Shown piece after piece: positions 29,814-38,288 of a stretch of 64,000 nucleotides of DNA. Each line of letters starts with the position of its first letter. Position 1 is the first letter of the stretch. A program made the translations under genes and the position numbers. The notes under the pieces were generated by a model. The model was not told where the DNA came from. It did not search any database and saw nothing but the letters and a program-made list of their open reading frames with translations. Source of the DNA: Pseudomonadota bacterium (GTDB lineage: Bacteria; Pseudomonadota; Gammaproteobacteria; Burkholderiales; Rhodocyclaceae); the NCBI GenBank assembly GCA_018241725.1, contig JAFEDI010000103.1:124001-188000 (forward strand). The letters are read 5' to 3'.

Positions 29814-30122
29814 ATGAGCGACGCACAAGTGACCAAAGACAAACTCGTCACCGATTTCAAGGCCGTGGTGGCCGACACCGAAGAACTGCTCAAGCTGACC
29901 GCCGGCCAGGCCGGCGACAAGGTCGCTGACGTGCGTGCCCGCCTTGGCGACCGCCTCACCAGCGCCAAGTACAAGCTGCAGGACCTGGAAGCCGCCGTCG
30001 TGCAGAAGACCAAGGCCGCTGCCCGCGCCACCGACGACTACGTGCATGACAATCCCTGGAAGGCCGTCGGTGTCGCGGCCGGTGTCGGCTTCCTGCTGGG
30101 CCTGCTGGTCAATCGCCGCTAA
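29814..30122 (+). CDS. DUF883 membrane-anchored protein (YqjD/ElaB family)
   Basis: A 102-residue protein with a long amphipathic helix (TDFKAVVADTEELLKLTA; YKLQDLEAAVVQKTKAAARATDDY), the family motif HDNPWKAVGVAAGVGFLLGLLV, and a C-terminal membrane anchor ending NRR. YqjD/ElaB proteins sit in the inner membrane and bind stationary-phase ribosomes in E. coli. The Shine-Dalgarno is GGGAG (29803). It opens a three-gene cassette equivalent to E. coli yqjD-yqjE-yqjK. Confidence 0.92.
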   Translation: MSDAQVTKDKLVTDFKAVVADTEELLKLTAGQAGDKVADVRARLGDRLTSAKYKLQDLEAAVVQKTKAAARATDDYVHDNPWKAVGVAAGVGFLLGLLVNRR

Positions 30123-30136
30123 ACCCCCGGCTGCGC

Positions 30137-30520
30137 ATGAGCGATTCCGCGCCCTCGCGCCTCGGCGAGTCCCTCAAAGGGCTCGCAGACTCGGGTCTGG
30201 CCACAGTCCAGACCCGTCTCGAACTCTTCGCTGTCGAGCTGAAGGAAGAGAAGCTGCGCGCCGGCAGCTTCCTTTTCGACACCGTGCTCGCCGCGCTCTT
30301 CATCGGCTTCGGCTTCGTCTTCCTGCTGGCCTTCCTGACCGTGCTGCTGTGGGACAGCCATCGCCTGCTGGCCCTCGGCCTCGCCACCACCGGGCTGTTC
30401 GCCGCCGGCGTGTGGACCGCCACCCGGGCCGCCGCGCGGCTGCGGGCAGGCTCGCGCCTGTTCGCCTCCAGTCTGGCCGAGCTGGCCCAAGACCGGGAAG
30501 CCCTGCGGCCGAAAGAATGA
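30137..30520 (+). CDS. Phage-holin-family membrane protein (YqjE type)
   Basis: A 127-residue protein with an N-terminal amphipathic segment (LKGLADSGLATVQTRLELF) and two membrane helices (FDTVLAALFIGFGFVFLLAFL; LLALGLATTGLFAAGVWTA), then a charged C-terminal tail. This is the YqjE layout; despite the family name it is not a prophage gene. It follows the DUF883 gene by 14 bases and overlaps the next gene by ATGA. Its function is unknown, presumably in envelope stress with its neighbours. Confidence 0.85.
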   Translation: MSDSAPSRLGESLKGLADSGLATVQTRLELFAVELKEEKLRAGSFLFDTVLAALFIGFGFVFLLAFLTVLLWDSHRLLALGLATTGLFAAGVWTATRAAARLRAGSRLFASSLAELAQDREALRPKE

Positions 30521-30801
30521 ATCCCGAACTCGTCGAACTCGCGCTGCGCAAGCAGCGCCTGCAGATCCGCTGCAGCGAACAGCGCGACGCGCTGATTCAC
30601 CACGCCCAAGCCTTCATACCGGTACTGCACGGCGTCGACCGCATCGGCGACGGCCTGCGCTGGGCCCGCCACAACGCCCCGCTGCTGAGCGGCATCGCGG
30701 TGTTCACGCTGGTCGTCCGGCCCCGTGCAGCAATCCGCTGGGCCCGCCGCGGCTGGTTCGGCTGGCAACTGCTGCGCCGCATCCGCAACCTGATTCCCTG
30801 A
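30517..30801 (+). CDS. YqjK-like small protein
   Basis: A 94-residue protein that starts in an ATGA overlap with the YqjE-type gene. It has a basic helical N-terminus (LALRKQRLQIRCSEQRDALI), one short hydrophobic stretch (APLLSGIAVFTLVVRP) and a very basic Trp-rich C-terminus (AIRWARRGWFGWQLLRRIR). Position and character match YqjK, the third member of this cassette; sequence likeness is weak, so the call rests mainly on context. Longer frames reaching back to 29935 overlap the two upstream genes and are not coding. Confidence 0.75.
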   Translation: MNPELVELALRKQRLQIRCSEQRDALIHHAQAFIPVLHGVDRIGDGLRWARHNAPLLSGIAVFTLVVRPRAAIRWARRGWFGWQLLRRIRNLIP

Positions 30802-30818
30802 CCTCCATCGCGATTGCC

Positions 30819-31382
30819 ATGACCACCACCGTCGACCTCGAGGAAATCCGCCGGGCCCGCGAAGAAGCCGACTGCCTGTGCACGCCGGCCGAAGTGGACG
30901 CCGCCCTCAACCAGCTCGCCGCCGACATCACCGTCCGCCTGCAGGACAAGAATCCGCTGGTGTACGTGGTGATGAACGGCGGCCTGATCCTCGCCGGCCG
31001 CCTCCTGCCGCGCCTGCCCTTCCCGCTGGAACTGGCCTACCTGCACGCCACCCGCTACGGCCACGCGCTGCAGGGCACCCTGCTCGACTGGCGCGTCCGC
31101 CCGACCCAGGACCTGCGCGACCGCACGGTGCTGGTGCTCGACGACATCCTCGACGAAGGCCACACGCTGGCCGCCATCATCGACTACCTGAAGCAGGAAG
31201 GTGCCCGTGAGGTGCATTCGGCGGTGCTGGTGCACAAGGTCCATGACCGCAAAGCCTATCCCGGCATGCGCGCCGACTTCACCGGCCTCGACGTGGCCGA
31301 CCGCTTCCTGTTTGGCGGCGGCATGGACTACAAGGGCTACTGGCGCAACGCGCCGGGCATCTACGCACTGAAGGGGCACTGA
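30819..31382 (+). CDS. hpt: Hypoxanthine-guanine phosphoribosyltransferase
   Basis: A 187-residue purine salvage enzyme that joins hypoxanthine or guanine to PRPP. The PRPP-binding motif is VLVLDDILDEGHTL, the flexible catalytic loop region is LHATRYGHALQG, and the pyrophosphate loop is VVMNGGLILAGRL. The C-terminal purine-binding stretch is VADRFLFGGGMDYKGYWRN. The gene is 17 bases after the YqjK-like gene and may be read with it. It is convergent with the MarR gene. Confidence 0.9.
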   Translation: MTTTVDLEEIRRAREEADCLCTPAEVDAALNQLAADITVRLQDKNPLVYVVMNGGLILAGRLLPRLPFPLELAYLHATRYGHALQGTLLDWRVRPTQDLRDRTVLVLDDILDEGHTLAAIIDYLKQEGAREVHSAVLVHKVHDRKAYPGMRADFTGLDVADRFLFGGGMDYKGYWRNAPGIYALKGH

Positions 31383-31475
31383 GCGCCCCCAGGGCCGGGC
31401 TACGCCCAGCCCGCCCCCTGCAGCGGAGGACGAGGAAACCTTGGGCGGCCCGACGTTTCCCCTAAAGCCCTAACC

Positions 31476-31910
31476 TCAGCCGCCCTTCACCAGCACCGCC
31501 ATCGCGCGGCGCCAGCCGTCGGCAGCCTCCGGGCCGGCTTCGGCGAAGACCTTCTCCAGCATCTCCATCTGCGTTCCCGACAATTGCGCCTCCAGCGCCG
31601 CCCCTTCGGCAGTCAGCTGCAGGCGCTTCACGCGCCGGTCGTTGTCGGCCGCCGCAGTCCCCACCAGGCCATCGTCCACCAGCTGGCGCAGCGGCGCATG
31701 CAGCGCCTGCTTGCTGACGCCCAGCGTGGTCAGCAGCGCATTCACAGCGATCCCCGGATTGCGTCCGACGAAATACAGGATGCGGTGATGCACGCGGCCT
31801 AGGCCGCGCTGGGCCAGGATGTCGTCCGGCGGCGCGGTGAAGGCCCGATAGGCGAAGTAGAACAGTTCGATGGCCTCGCGGAGTTCGGCCTGGCGATTTA
31901 GGTCAATCAT
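31476..31910 (-). CDS. MarR-family transcriptional regulator
   Basis: A 144-residue winged-helix regulator. The DNA-binding core is VHHRILYFVGRNPGIAVNALLTTLGVSKQALHAPLRQLVDDGLV followed by the wing AADNDRRVKRLQLTAEG, described here in parts: helix 2 (residues ~55-63), recognition helix (~66-80) and wing (~85-97). It is divergent from an aminotransferase gene with 73 bases between starts, and two matching palindromes lie there, one over its own start codon. Auto-repression and control of the aminotransferase are therefore expected. Confidence 0.9.
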   Translation of the reverse strand: MIDLNRQAELREAIELFYFAYRAFTAPPDDILAQRGLGRVHHRILYFVGRNPGIAVNALLTTLGVSKQALHAPLRQLVDDGLVGTAAADNDRRVKRLQLTAEGAALEAQLSGTQMEMLEKVFAEAGPEAADGWRRAMAVLVKGG

Positions 31911-31961
31911 GTTGACATTATTCCGGAAGAGGCTCAGGATTTATAGGTCAATATTATTGAC
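31902..31961. promoter_or_regulatory. Paired 15-bp palindromes, candidate MarR operators
   Basis: GTCAA-TCATG-TTGAC at 31902-31916 overlaps the MarR start codon. GTCAAT-ATT-ATTGAC at 31947-31961 sits 22 bases before the aminotransferase ATG. Both share the 15-base form GTCAAtnatnTTGAC and are 45 bases apart (centre to centre), four helical turns or so. They explain control of both divergent genes. Confidence 0.7.
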
Positions 31962-31983
31962 TTAATTTTTTCTGGAGACTTTC

Positions 31984-33147
31984 ATGCCGACCACCCTCCC
32001 CCCGCGCCTGCCAACATCCCTTTCCGCCCGTGTGCAAGATCTGTACCCGTCGCCGATCCGGGAGATCCTGGCCGTCGTAGGACGCCCCGGCATGATCTCC
32101 TTCGCTGGCGGGCTGCCGGCCGCCGAAACCTTTCCCGAACTCGCCCTCGCCGCCCCTACCGACGCGCTGCAATACGGCCCGACCGAAGGCGATCCCCAAC
32201 TGCGCACACGCATTGCCGAAGAACTCGGCCGCCGCGGCCTCGACTGCGGACCGGAACGCATCCTCGTGCTGTCCGGCTCCCAGCAGGGCATCGATCTGGT
32301 CGGCAAGCTGTTCGTCGATGCGGGCACACCGGTGGCCGTCGAATCGCCAACCTATCTCGCCGCGCTGCAGGTGTTCCGCTTTTTCGGGGCGCGCTTCGTC
32401 CCCATCGCGGCGGCCGAGGTCAGCGCCGCCGCCCTCCGTGACAGCAAGCCGGCGCTGGCCTACGCCATCCCGACCTTCCAGAACCCTACCGGGCATTGCT
32501 ACAGCGCAGCCGAACGGCAGGCGCTGGCGACGGCCTGCGGCGAAGCCGGCGTGCCGCTGTTCGAGGACGACCCCTACCGCGACCTGGTCTATGACGCCTG
32601 CGAACGGCGCCCGGTGTGTGCTGCGCTGACCGACAGCCCATGGATCTACCAGGGCTCCTTCTCGAAGAGCCTGGCACCGGGCCTGCGCCTGGGCTTCCTC
32701 GCGGCCTCCGCGGATCTGCTCCCCTACCTGGTGCGCCTCAAGCAGGCCGCCGACCTGCACAGCAACCGCCTCAGTCAGTGGCTGGTGCTGCAGCAGCTGG
32801 AATCCCCGGCGCGGGCCGAACGCCTTGCCGGGCTGGCCGACTTCTACCGCCACAAGCGCGACCTGTTCGCGGCGGCGCTGGAACGCCATTTCAGCGCCCT
32901 GGCGAGTTGGAGCGTGCCCAAGGGCGGACTGTTCTTCTGGCTGCAACTGAAACGCCGCATCGACACCCGCAGGCTGTTGCCGCTGGCCATCGAAGAAGGC
33001 GTCGCCTTCATGCCTGGCGAAGCCTTCTACCCGGACACTCCGGAGGCCACCGGCACGCTGCGTCTCAACTTCAGCCACGCCAGTGAGGATGAGATCGACC
33101 GCGGACTGGCCCGGCTGGCGGCGCTGATCGCCCACCAGCCGGCCTGA
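31984..33147 (+). CDS. PLP-dependent aminotransferase (MocR/LysN-like class I/II)
   Basis: A 387-residue fold-type I aminotransferase. The N-terminal ISFAGGLPAAETFP is the marker of the 2-aminoadipate/aromatic transaminase group. PLP contacts are GSQQGIDL, PTFQNPTGHCY and FEDDPYRDL, and the Schiff-base Lys lies in GSFSKSLAPGLRLGF. The C-terminus has the substrate-carboxylate Arg in LRLNFSH. No N-terminal GntR domain is present. The amino acid substrate cannot be fixed. The gene is under the control region shared with the MarR regulator. Confidence 0.9.
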   Translation: MPTTLPPRLPTSLSARVQDLYPSPIREILAVVGRPGMISFAGGLPAAETFPELALAAPTDALQYGPTEGDPQLRTRIAEELGRRGLDCGPERILVLSGSQQGIDLVGKLFVDAGTPVAVESPTYLAALQVFRFFGARFVPIAAAEVSAAALRDSKPALAYAIPTFQNPTGHCYSAAERQALATACGEAGVPLFEDDPYRDLVYDACERRPVCAALTDSPWIYQGSFSKSLAPGLRLGFLAASADLLPYLVRLKQAADLHSNRLSQWLVLQQLESPARAERLAGLADFYRHKRDLFAAALERHFSALASWSVPKGGLFFWLQLKRRIDTRRLLPLAIEEGVAFMPGEAFYPDTPEATGTLRLNFSHASEDEIDRGLARLAALIAHQPA

Positions 33148-33155
33148 CGAAGCAC

Positions 33156-34448
33156 TCAGGCGCCGAATAGCGCGGCGATGGCTGCGGAATTGGACGGGAA
33201 GTAGAAATGCACGTAGGAGGCGGTTACCCGGCCCAGCCGGTAGATCGCCTCGCCGTCCTTGCCACCACGCAGGCTGCTCGCGCGAGTCAGCGGCTGCAGC
33301 GGCGTCTCGCTTTTCGAGTAATGGAAGGTGTGGCCGGTGAGCCGCCCTTCCGGCAGTTCAGCCACCTGGGTGCCGAGGGCCGCCAGCCGCGCCTGCATGC
33401 GCGTATGGCCGGGCAGCACGGCGGAACCGGGGAAGGTCGTGCCTTCCTTGTCGGTGATGGTCTCGAACAGGCTCATCATGCCGCCGCATTCGGCCAACAA
33501 GGGCTTGCCGGCCGCCACATGGGCATGCAGGTCGGTCTGCCAGCGCGCATTGGCAGCCAGCGCCTCGGCGTGCAGCTCGGGATAGCCGCCGGGCAACCAC
33601 AGCACGTCGCAAGCCGGCAAGGCATCGCCAGCCAGCGGCGAGAAGAAGCACACTTCGGCGCCGAGTTCGGCCAGCGTATCCAGGTTAGCCGGGTAGATGA
33701 AGCCGAAGGCCGCGTCGCGGGCCACGGCGATGCGCCGGCCACGCAAGGCCACGTCCACCGGCGGACGGGCGACCGCCGGAAAACTTACCGGCGGTGGCAA
33801 ATCGGCCGCGCCAGTGCGCGCCAAGTGATCGGCAAGGCGATCGAGACGCGCGTCCAGGTCGGCAATCTCCGCCGCCTGCAACAGGCCCAGGTGGCGCTCC
33901 GGCAGCGCCGCGTCGGCATCCCGTGGCAGCGCGCCGTACCAGGCGATACCGGGCCCCAGACTGTCCTGCAGCAGCTTGGCGTGGCCTTCGCTGCCCACAT
34001 GGTTGGCCAGCACACCGGAGAACGGCAGGTCAGGCTGCCAGGTGGCAAGGCCATGCACCAGCGCGCCAAAAGTCTGCGCCATGGCCTTGGCGTCGATCAC
34101 CGCCATCACCGGAATGCCGAAGCGGCGCGCGATGTCGGCGCCGGACGGCGCGCCGTCGAAGAGTCCCATGACCCCCTCGACCAGGATCAGGTCGGCCTCC
34201 TGCGCGGCCGCGTGCAGGCGCCAGGCGGCGTCTTCGGCGCCACACATACCCAGGTCCAGGTTGTACACCGGCGCCCCACTGGCCACCGCGTGAATCTGTG
34301 GATCGAGGAAGTCCGGGCCGCACTTGAACACCCGCACCCTGCGCCCCTGACGGGTATGCAGGCGGGCCAACGCGGCGGTAACGGTGGTCTTGCCCTGCCC
34401 GGAGGCCTGGGCCGCGACGAACAGGGCCGGACAGGCGGCTACGCTCAT
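33156..34448 (-). CDS. cobB: Cobyrinate a,c-diamide synthase
   Basis: A 430-residue enzyme that uses ATP and glutamine to amidate the a and c side chains of (hydrogeno)cobyrinate in the B12 pathway. The N-terminal ATP domain begins LFVAAQASGQGKTTVTAALA and KCGPDFLDP. The second half is a class I glutamine amidotransferase: DVLWLPGGYPELHA and the nucleophile Cys in LLAECGGMM, ending GHTFHYSKSE and SYVHFYF. The start is ATG 34448, overlapping the cobA stop by ATGA; frames open further upstream lie in cobA. The aerobic (cobB) and anaerobic (cbiA) forms cannot be told apart here. Confidence 0.93.
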   Translation of the reverse strand: MSVAACPALFVAAQASGQGKTTVTAALARLHTRQGRRVRVFKCGPDFLDPQIHAVASGAPVYNLDLGMCGAEDAAWRLHAAAQEADLILVEGVMGLFDGAPSGADIARRFGIPVMAVIDAKAMAQTFGALVHGLATWQPDLPFSGVLANHVGSEGHAKLLQDSLGPGIAWYGALPRDADAALPERHLGLLQAAEIADLDARLDRLADHLARTGAADLPPPVSFPAVARPPVDVALRGRRIAVARDAAFGFIYPANLDTLAELGAEVCFFSPLAGDALPACDVLWLPGGYPELHAEALAANARWQTDLHAHVAAGKPLLAECGGMMSLFETITDKEGTTFPGSAVLPGHTRMQARLAALGTQVAELPEGRLTGHTFHYSKSETPLQPLTRASSLRGGKDGEAIYRLGRVTASYVHFYFPSNSAAIAALFGA

Positions 34449-35236
34449 TCCTTCGCCTCCGGATGGAACCAGGCCAGGCGTGACTGCAGGCTGACCACGT
34501 CGCCGACGATGGTCAGCGCCGGCGGCGTGATGCCGGCCGCCTTCACGGCCTCGGCCAGATTGGCCAGGTCGGACGTCACCACCCGCTGGGCCTTGGTCGT
34601 GCCGCGTCGTACCACCGCCGCCGGCGTCGTCGCCGGCAAGCCGTGGGCGACCAGTTGGGCGCAGATCGTCGCCAGCTGGGTGATGCCCATGTAGAACACC
34701 AGAGTCTGCTTGCGGCGGGCCAGCATGTCCCAGTCCAGGTCCACCGAACCGTCCTTCAGATGGCCGGTGACGAAGATGCACGACTGGGCGAAATCCCGGT
34801 GGGTCAGCGGAATCCCCGCGTAGGCGCCGATGCCGGCCGCCGCAGTGATGCCGGGAATCACCTCGAAAGGCACGCCGGCCTTCACCAGCTCTTCCACTTC
34901 CTCTCCGCCGCGCCCGAAGATGAACGGATCACCGCCTTTCAGACGCACGACGCGCTTGCCTTCCTGGGCCAGGCGCACCAGCAAGGCATTGATGCCTTCC
35001 TGCGGCAGCGAATGGTTCGAGGCTTTCTTGCCGACGTAGATGCGTTCGATGGCCGCCGGCACGCAGTCGAGCACCTCCTTGCTGACGAGGTTGTCATAGA
35101 CCAGCACATCCGCTTCGAGCAGCAGGCGGAAGGCGCGCAGCGTCAGCAGTTCCGGATCGCCAGGGCCGGCGCCGACCAGATAGACCCAGCCCGGCTTGGC
35201 CGGAGAGCGTTCGCGGGGAAGAGAGTCAGCAAGCAC
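34445..35236 (-). CDS. cobA: Uroporphyrinogen-III C-methyltransferase (SUMT)
   Basis: A 263-residue enzyme that adds two methyl groups from SAM to uroporphyrinogen III to give precorrin-2, the branch point to siroheme and B12. Family motifs are VYLVGAGPGDPELLTLRA, VYDNLVSKEVL, VRLKGGDPFIFGRGGEE and GITAAAGIGAYAGIPLTHR. The start is GTG at 35236. It is a single-domain SUMT without the CysG dehydrogenase part. It sits between cobB and a CbiE-CbiT-like gene, so a B12 role is more likely than siroheme alone. Its substrate is also the substrate of HemE. Confidence 0.94.
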   Translation of the reverse strand: MLADSLPRERSPAKPGWVYLVGAGPGDPELLTLRAFRLLLEADVLVYDNLVSKEVLDCVPAAIERIYVGKKASNHSLPQEGINALLVRLAQEGKRVVRLKGGDPFIFGRGGEEVEELVKAGVPFEVIPGITAAAGIGAYAGIPLTHRDFAQSCIFVTGHLKDGSVDLDWDMLARRKQTLVFYMGITQLATICAQLVAHGLPATTPAAVVRRGTTKAQRVVTSDLANLAEAVKAAGITPPALTIVGDVVSLQSRLAWFHPEAKE

Positions 35237-35260
35237 GTCAGCGCTCCACGGTGGAAAGTC

Positions 35261-37276
35261 TCAGGATACGGCCGGCTTTCGCCACAAGGCCAGGCGCACC
35301 GGTGCGCTGGGCGTGAAACGCAGGCGTCCGGCCACCGTCTCGCCGCTGGACAGGCTCAGCTCCTGCCAAGCTTCAGCAGGCACCTGGGTGGCGAAAGCCA
35401 ACAGCTCGCCACGGGCCTGATCGTCCTCGGCGCTGGCCACCAGACGTCCGCCCGGCGCCAGACGGACCCACGCGGCCGCCAGCCAGTCGCCGAGGCCCAC
35501 GCCGCCGCGGATGAACACTGCCTCCGGCGCCGGCCATTCGCGGCACCGCAGCGGCGACGCGCTGCCAATCGCCGACAGGTTGTCACCCACCCCTGCCAAC
35601 GGAATGCTCATCCCCAGCAGGCTCGGCTCCACGCCCACCGCGCGCACCCGCGCCGTCGGCACCGCCCGCGCCCATTCGAGAGCCAGGCTGGCCTCGCCGT
35701 CGGCGATTGCCCAGCCGGTCTCCCATGCCGCCGGCTGCAGCCAGGCCAGCGCCAGCGTGCGCACGGCCAGCGGCAGCGCAGCAGGCGCCCCTTCACCGAG
35801 GGCCGCATCGGACAGCCCCGGCAGCTCGGCAAACAACCCGCTCGACGAACCCGTGGCGACGATCAACACTGCCCGCGGATCGAAGGCCTCACGCAGCTCG
35901 ACCAATTCGGACGCCAGCCAGGCCCGCGCCTGAAGCGCGCCCGCGAAGAATTCGCAGACCCATACTCGCGCGCCGGCAAAGCCGCTATCGAGCAGCAGAC
36001 GCGCCACCGCCACCGGCGCCGCGGCGTCGGCCAGCGGCAGGGCCAGCAGACGATGGGCGCGCAGTTGACCGCGCAACGTCGCCAGCGGCGTCCGGCGCAG
36101 GTCTACCACCGACACGATCTCGGCCGACAGGCCCAGCGCCGCGCAGGCCGCCTGCACGCGCCCGACACCAGGCAGCACGCGCACATGGGCCGGTCCCAGT
36201 TCGGCCAGCAGTTCGGCGGCCGGGCCGTCGCCAGCACCATCGCCGGTCACCACCAGCACGCTGCCGGCATGGCCGACGGACCGCACGTCGATATGGGCCG
36301 ATTCAGCGGCACAAAGTTGCTGCGGCACATTCAGTTCAAGGCCGGCCAAACGATCCAGCGCATCGGCGGTCCCCAGCACAACCCGCGCATTGCGCAACGC
36401 AGTCAGCGCTTCGGTCGACAGCACCGGCGGCACATCCAGGCCCAGGCTGACGACGGTCAGCGGAGCCGGTTCAACGGCAACGGGTTCGGGTTCGACTGCG
36501 GCCTCACTGTCGACGGACGGCAGCGCCTTGAGCGCTTCAACGTCCACGGGCATGGCGGCAGGCGCTTCACCCGCCACCTCGACGAGTACATCCGCCACCT
36601 CGGCAGCCAGTTCATCGGACTCGCCTTCCAGCAGCGTTTCGCCAGCCTGCTCGCGACGTTCGCCCTGGCCGTTCCGCTCTCCACGACCACGCCGGCGCTT
36701 GCGCTTGCGCCGCGGACCGGCAGGTGCATCGGCCGCTTCGCCGTCTGCAACCGGCTGCAGGTCGTCGGATTCGTCGACAGCACCTTCGACCGCATCAGCT
36801 GTTTCGGTAGCGGCGTCCTGCACCGGCTCCTGTACCGGCGCGGGCGCGGGCGCGGCCTCGGCCGGCTGCGGCTGCTCCTGCGGCGTCATGACTTCGACTG
36901 AAGCAGGGATGGCTGGCGCTTCCACGACGGGCACCTCGGCAACCGGCTCCGGCTCGGCCGCCGCTGCGGGCACGTCGGCAACGGCTTCCACCGCCGCGAA
37001 GAGATCCGCTGTCGTCTCCACGACGACGACGACGGCCTCGGCCTTCGGCTTGCGTGGCGCACGCTTGGCGCGGGGCTTGGCCGCCTTCTTGGCGACGGGC
37101 GCGTCGGCTTCAGCCTCCGCCACGACGGGGGTCGCCTCAGCGGCGGGAACGGCTTCGGCCACGACTTCAGCTTTCTTGCGCGAGGTCCGGGCGGGAGCCT
37201 TGCGGCGGGCTGGCTTGGCAGGCGCCTCCGCGTCCGCCGGCACGGCCGGCGGCTCGAAATTCTGTTCTTCGCTCAT
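35261..37276 (-). CDS. CbiE-CbiT-like (CobL-type) protein with long disordered N-terminus
   Basis: A 671-residue protein in three parts. Residues 1 to ~270 are low-complexity Ala/Pro/Glu/Val with basic patches (KKAAKPRAKRAPRKPKAE; RRKRKRRRGRGERNGQGERR) and no folded-domain look. Residues ~273-470 resemble CbiE (LTVVSLGLD, ALRNARVVLG, GPAHVRVLPGVGRVQAACAA). Residues ~475-671 resemble CbiT (ETGWAIADGEASLALEWA, EWPAPEAVFIRGGVG, LAPGGRLVAS). Key SAM motifs are altered: the CbiE GDPxFYG loop reads GDGAGDG, and the CbiT glycine loop reads WETGWAIADGEAS. CobL performs the C5/C15 methylation and decarboxylation in B12 synthesis; activity here is uncertain. The chosen start is ATG 37276; an earlier one at 37339 exists. 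It is 24 bases upstream of cobA. Confidence 0.75.
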   Translation of the reverse strand: MSEEQNFEPPAVPADAEAPAKPARRKAPARTSRKKAEVVAEAVPAAEATPVVAEAEADAPVAKKAAKPRAKRAPRKPKAEAVVVVVETTADLFAAVEAVADVPAAAAEPEPVAEVPVVEAPAIPASVEVMTPQEQPQPAEAAPAPAPVQEPVQDAATETADAVEGAVDESDDLQPVADGEAADAPAGPRRKRKRRRGRGERNGQGERREQAGETLLEGESDELAAEVADVLVEVAGEAPAAMPVDVEALKALPSVDSEAAVEPEPVAVEPAPLTVVSLGLDVPPVLSTEALTALRNARVVLGTADALDRLAGLELNVPQQLCAAESAHIDVRSVGHAGSVLVVTGDGAGDGPAAELLAELGPAHVRVLPGVGRVQAACAALGLSAEIVSVVDLRRTPLATLRGQLRAHRLLALPLADAAAPVAVARLLLDSGFAGARVWVCEFFAGALQARAWLASELVELREAFDPRAVLIVATGSSSGLFAELPGLSDAALGEGAPAALPLAVRTLALAWLQPAAWETGWAIADGEASLALEWARAVPTARVRAVGVEPSLLGMSIPLAGVGDNLSAIGSASPLRCREWPAPEAVFIRGGVGLGDWLAAAWVRLAPGGRLVASAEDDQARGELLAFATQVPAEAWQELSLSSGETVAGRLRFTPSAPVRLALWRKPAVS

Positions 37277-37375
37277 GTTCTGGCGGCCGCGTTCACGCAC
37301 GACCGGAAAAACGGGGGACGCAGGATAGCACGAAGCCATTTACGCCCGCGGACGGGGACTGCAAGCGTCACAGAT

Positions 37376-37389
37376 TGAACTAAAGTTCA
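37376..37389. promoter_or_regulatory. Palindrome between the CbiET-like gene and carbonic anhydrase
   Basis: TGAACT-AA-AGTTCA is a perfect 14-bp palindrome in the 186-bp divergent gap, 74 bases before the carbonic anhydrase start. It may be an operator; no cognate regulator can be named. Confidence 0.4.
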
Positions 37390-37462
37390 GCCGCAGCAAT
37401 GCCGTTTCAGCGCCGGACATCGCGGCATTCCGATGTCTGAACAACACACTAGCGGAGACATA

Positions 37463-38188
37463 ATGAAAACCAAACTCGTCCTTGCCCTGGCCCTCGCGGC
37501 CTTGATCAGCAACACCCCGGCGCTGGCCGACGACCACGGCGGCCCGGTCGCACCAAAGCCCTACACCACCGGCGCGACCCTCACCAAGGCCGTCCAGGCC
37601 AGCATCACGCCGGACAAGGCACTGGAGATCCTGAAGGCCGGCAACGCCCGCTTCGCAGCCGACAAGCCCCTCAAGCGCAATCTCAAGGCGCGGGTCCAGG
37701 CCACGGCGCTCGGCCAGTTCCCGTTCGCCAGCGTGGTCGGCTGTATCGACTCCCGCGCCGCGCCGGAGGTGGTCTTCGACCAGAGCGTCGGCGACATCTT
37801 CGCCGCCCGCGTGGCCGGCAACACGGTCAATGAAGACATCCTCGGCAGCCTCGAATACGCCTCCAAGGTAGCGGGCTCGCGCCTGGTGGTCGTCCTTGGC
37901 CACACCGGCTGCGGCGCCATCAAGGGCGCCTGCGACGACGTGCAGATGGGCAACCTGACCAGCCTTCTGGCCAAGTTCAAGCCGGCCGTCGCCGCCGCCT
38001 CCACCCCCGGCGAGCACAACTCCCACAACCACGCCCTCGTGAACGAGGTGACCGAGCTCAACGTGAAGCAGGTCGTCCAGCGCATCCGCGACCAGAGCCC
38101 GATCCTCAAGGGCCTGGAAGACGAAGGCAAGATCAAGATCGTCGGCGCCCTCTACGACACCAGCAACGGCAAGGTGACCTGGTACTGA
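37463..38188 (+). CDS. Exported beta-type carbonic anhydrase
   Basis: A 241-residue zinc enzyme interconverting CO2 and bicarbonate. The start ATG at 37463 (GGAG upstream) gives a Sec signal (MKTKLVLALALAALISNTPALA), so it acts in the periplasm, which is less usual for the beta class. Zinc ligands and catalytic residues are CIDSRAAPE (Cys, Asp-Arg dyad) and GHTGCGAIKGA (His, Cys). RVAGNTVNEDILGSLEYA is the conserved core. It has its own terminator and a divergent promoter region. Confidence 0.94.
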   Translation: MKTKLVLALALAALISNTPALADDHGGPVAPKPYTTGATLTKAVQASITPDKALEILKAGNARFAADKPLKRNLKARVQATALGQFPFASVVGCIDSRAAPEVVFDQSVGDIFAARVAGNTVNEDILGSLEYASKVAGSRLVVVLGHTGCGAIKGACDDVQMGNLTSLLAKFKPAVAAASTPGEHNSHNHALVNEVTELNVKQVVQRIRDQSPILKGLEDEGKIKIVGALYDTSNGKVTWY

Positions 38189-38236
38189 GCCAGCAGTCAC
38201 CCGCCACGGGAGCCAATGCGGATCCCCGGCACCATG

Positions 38237-38270
38237 CGACGAGGCCCGCTTGCGCGGGCCTCGTCGTTTC
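38237..38270 (+). terminator. Terminator of the carbonic anhydrase gene
   Basis: A perfect 13-bp stem, CGACGAGGCCCGC with GCGGGCCTCGTCG, loop TTGC, followed by TTTC. It lies between convergent genes; the minus strand lacks a T run. Confidence 0.8.
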
Positions 38271-38288
38271 AACGGAGCAGATTGACGC

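Noticed and set aside
34643-37328. Plus-strand frames opposite cobA and the CbiET-like gene, including a Ser/Ala/Thr-rich one
   Set aside because: The composition is the mirror of the Ala/Pro/Glu-rich arm on the minus strand; the minus frame has the CbiE/CbiT landmarks.
35237-37462. Cobalamin riboswitch upstream of the cob genes
   Set aside because: No conserved B12-box-like sequence was seen in the gaps before the cob genes.
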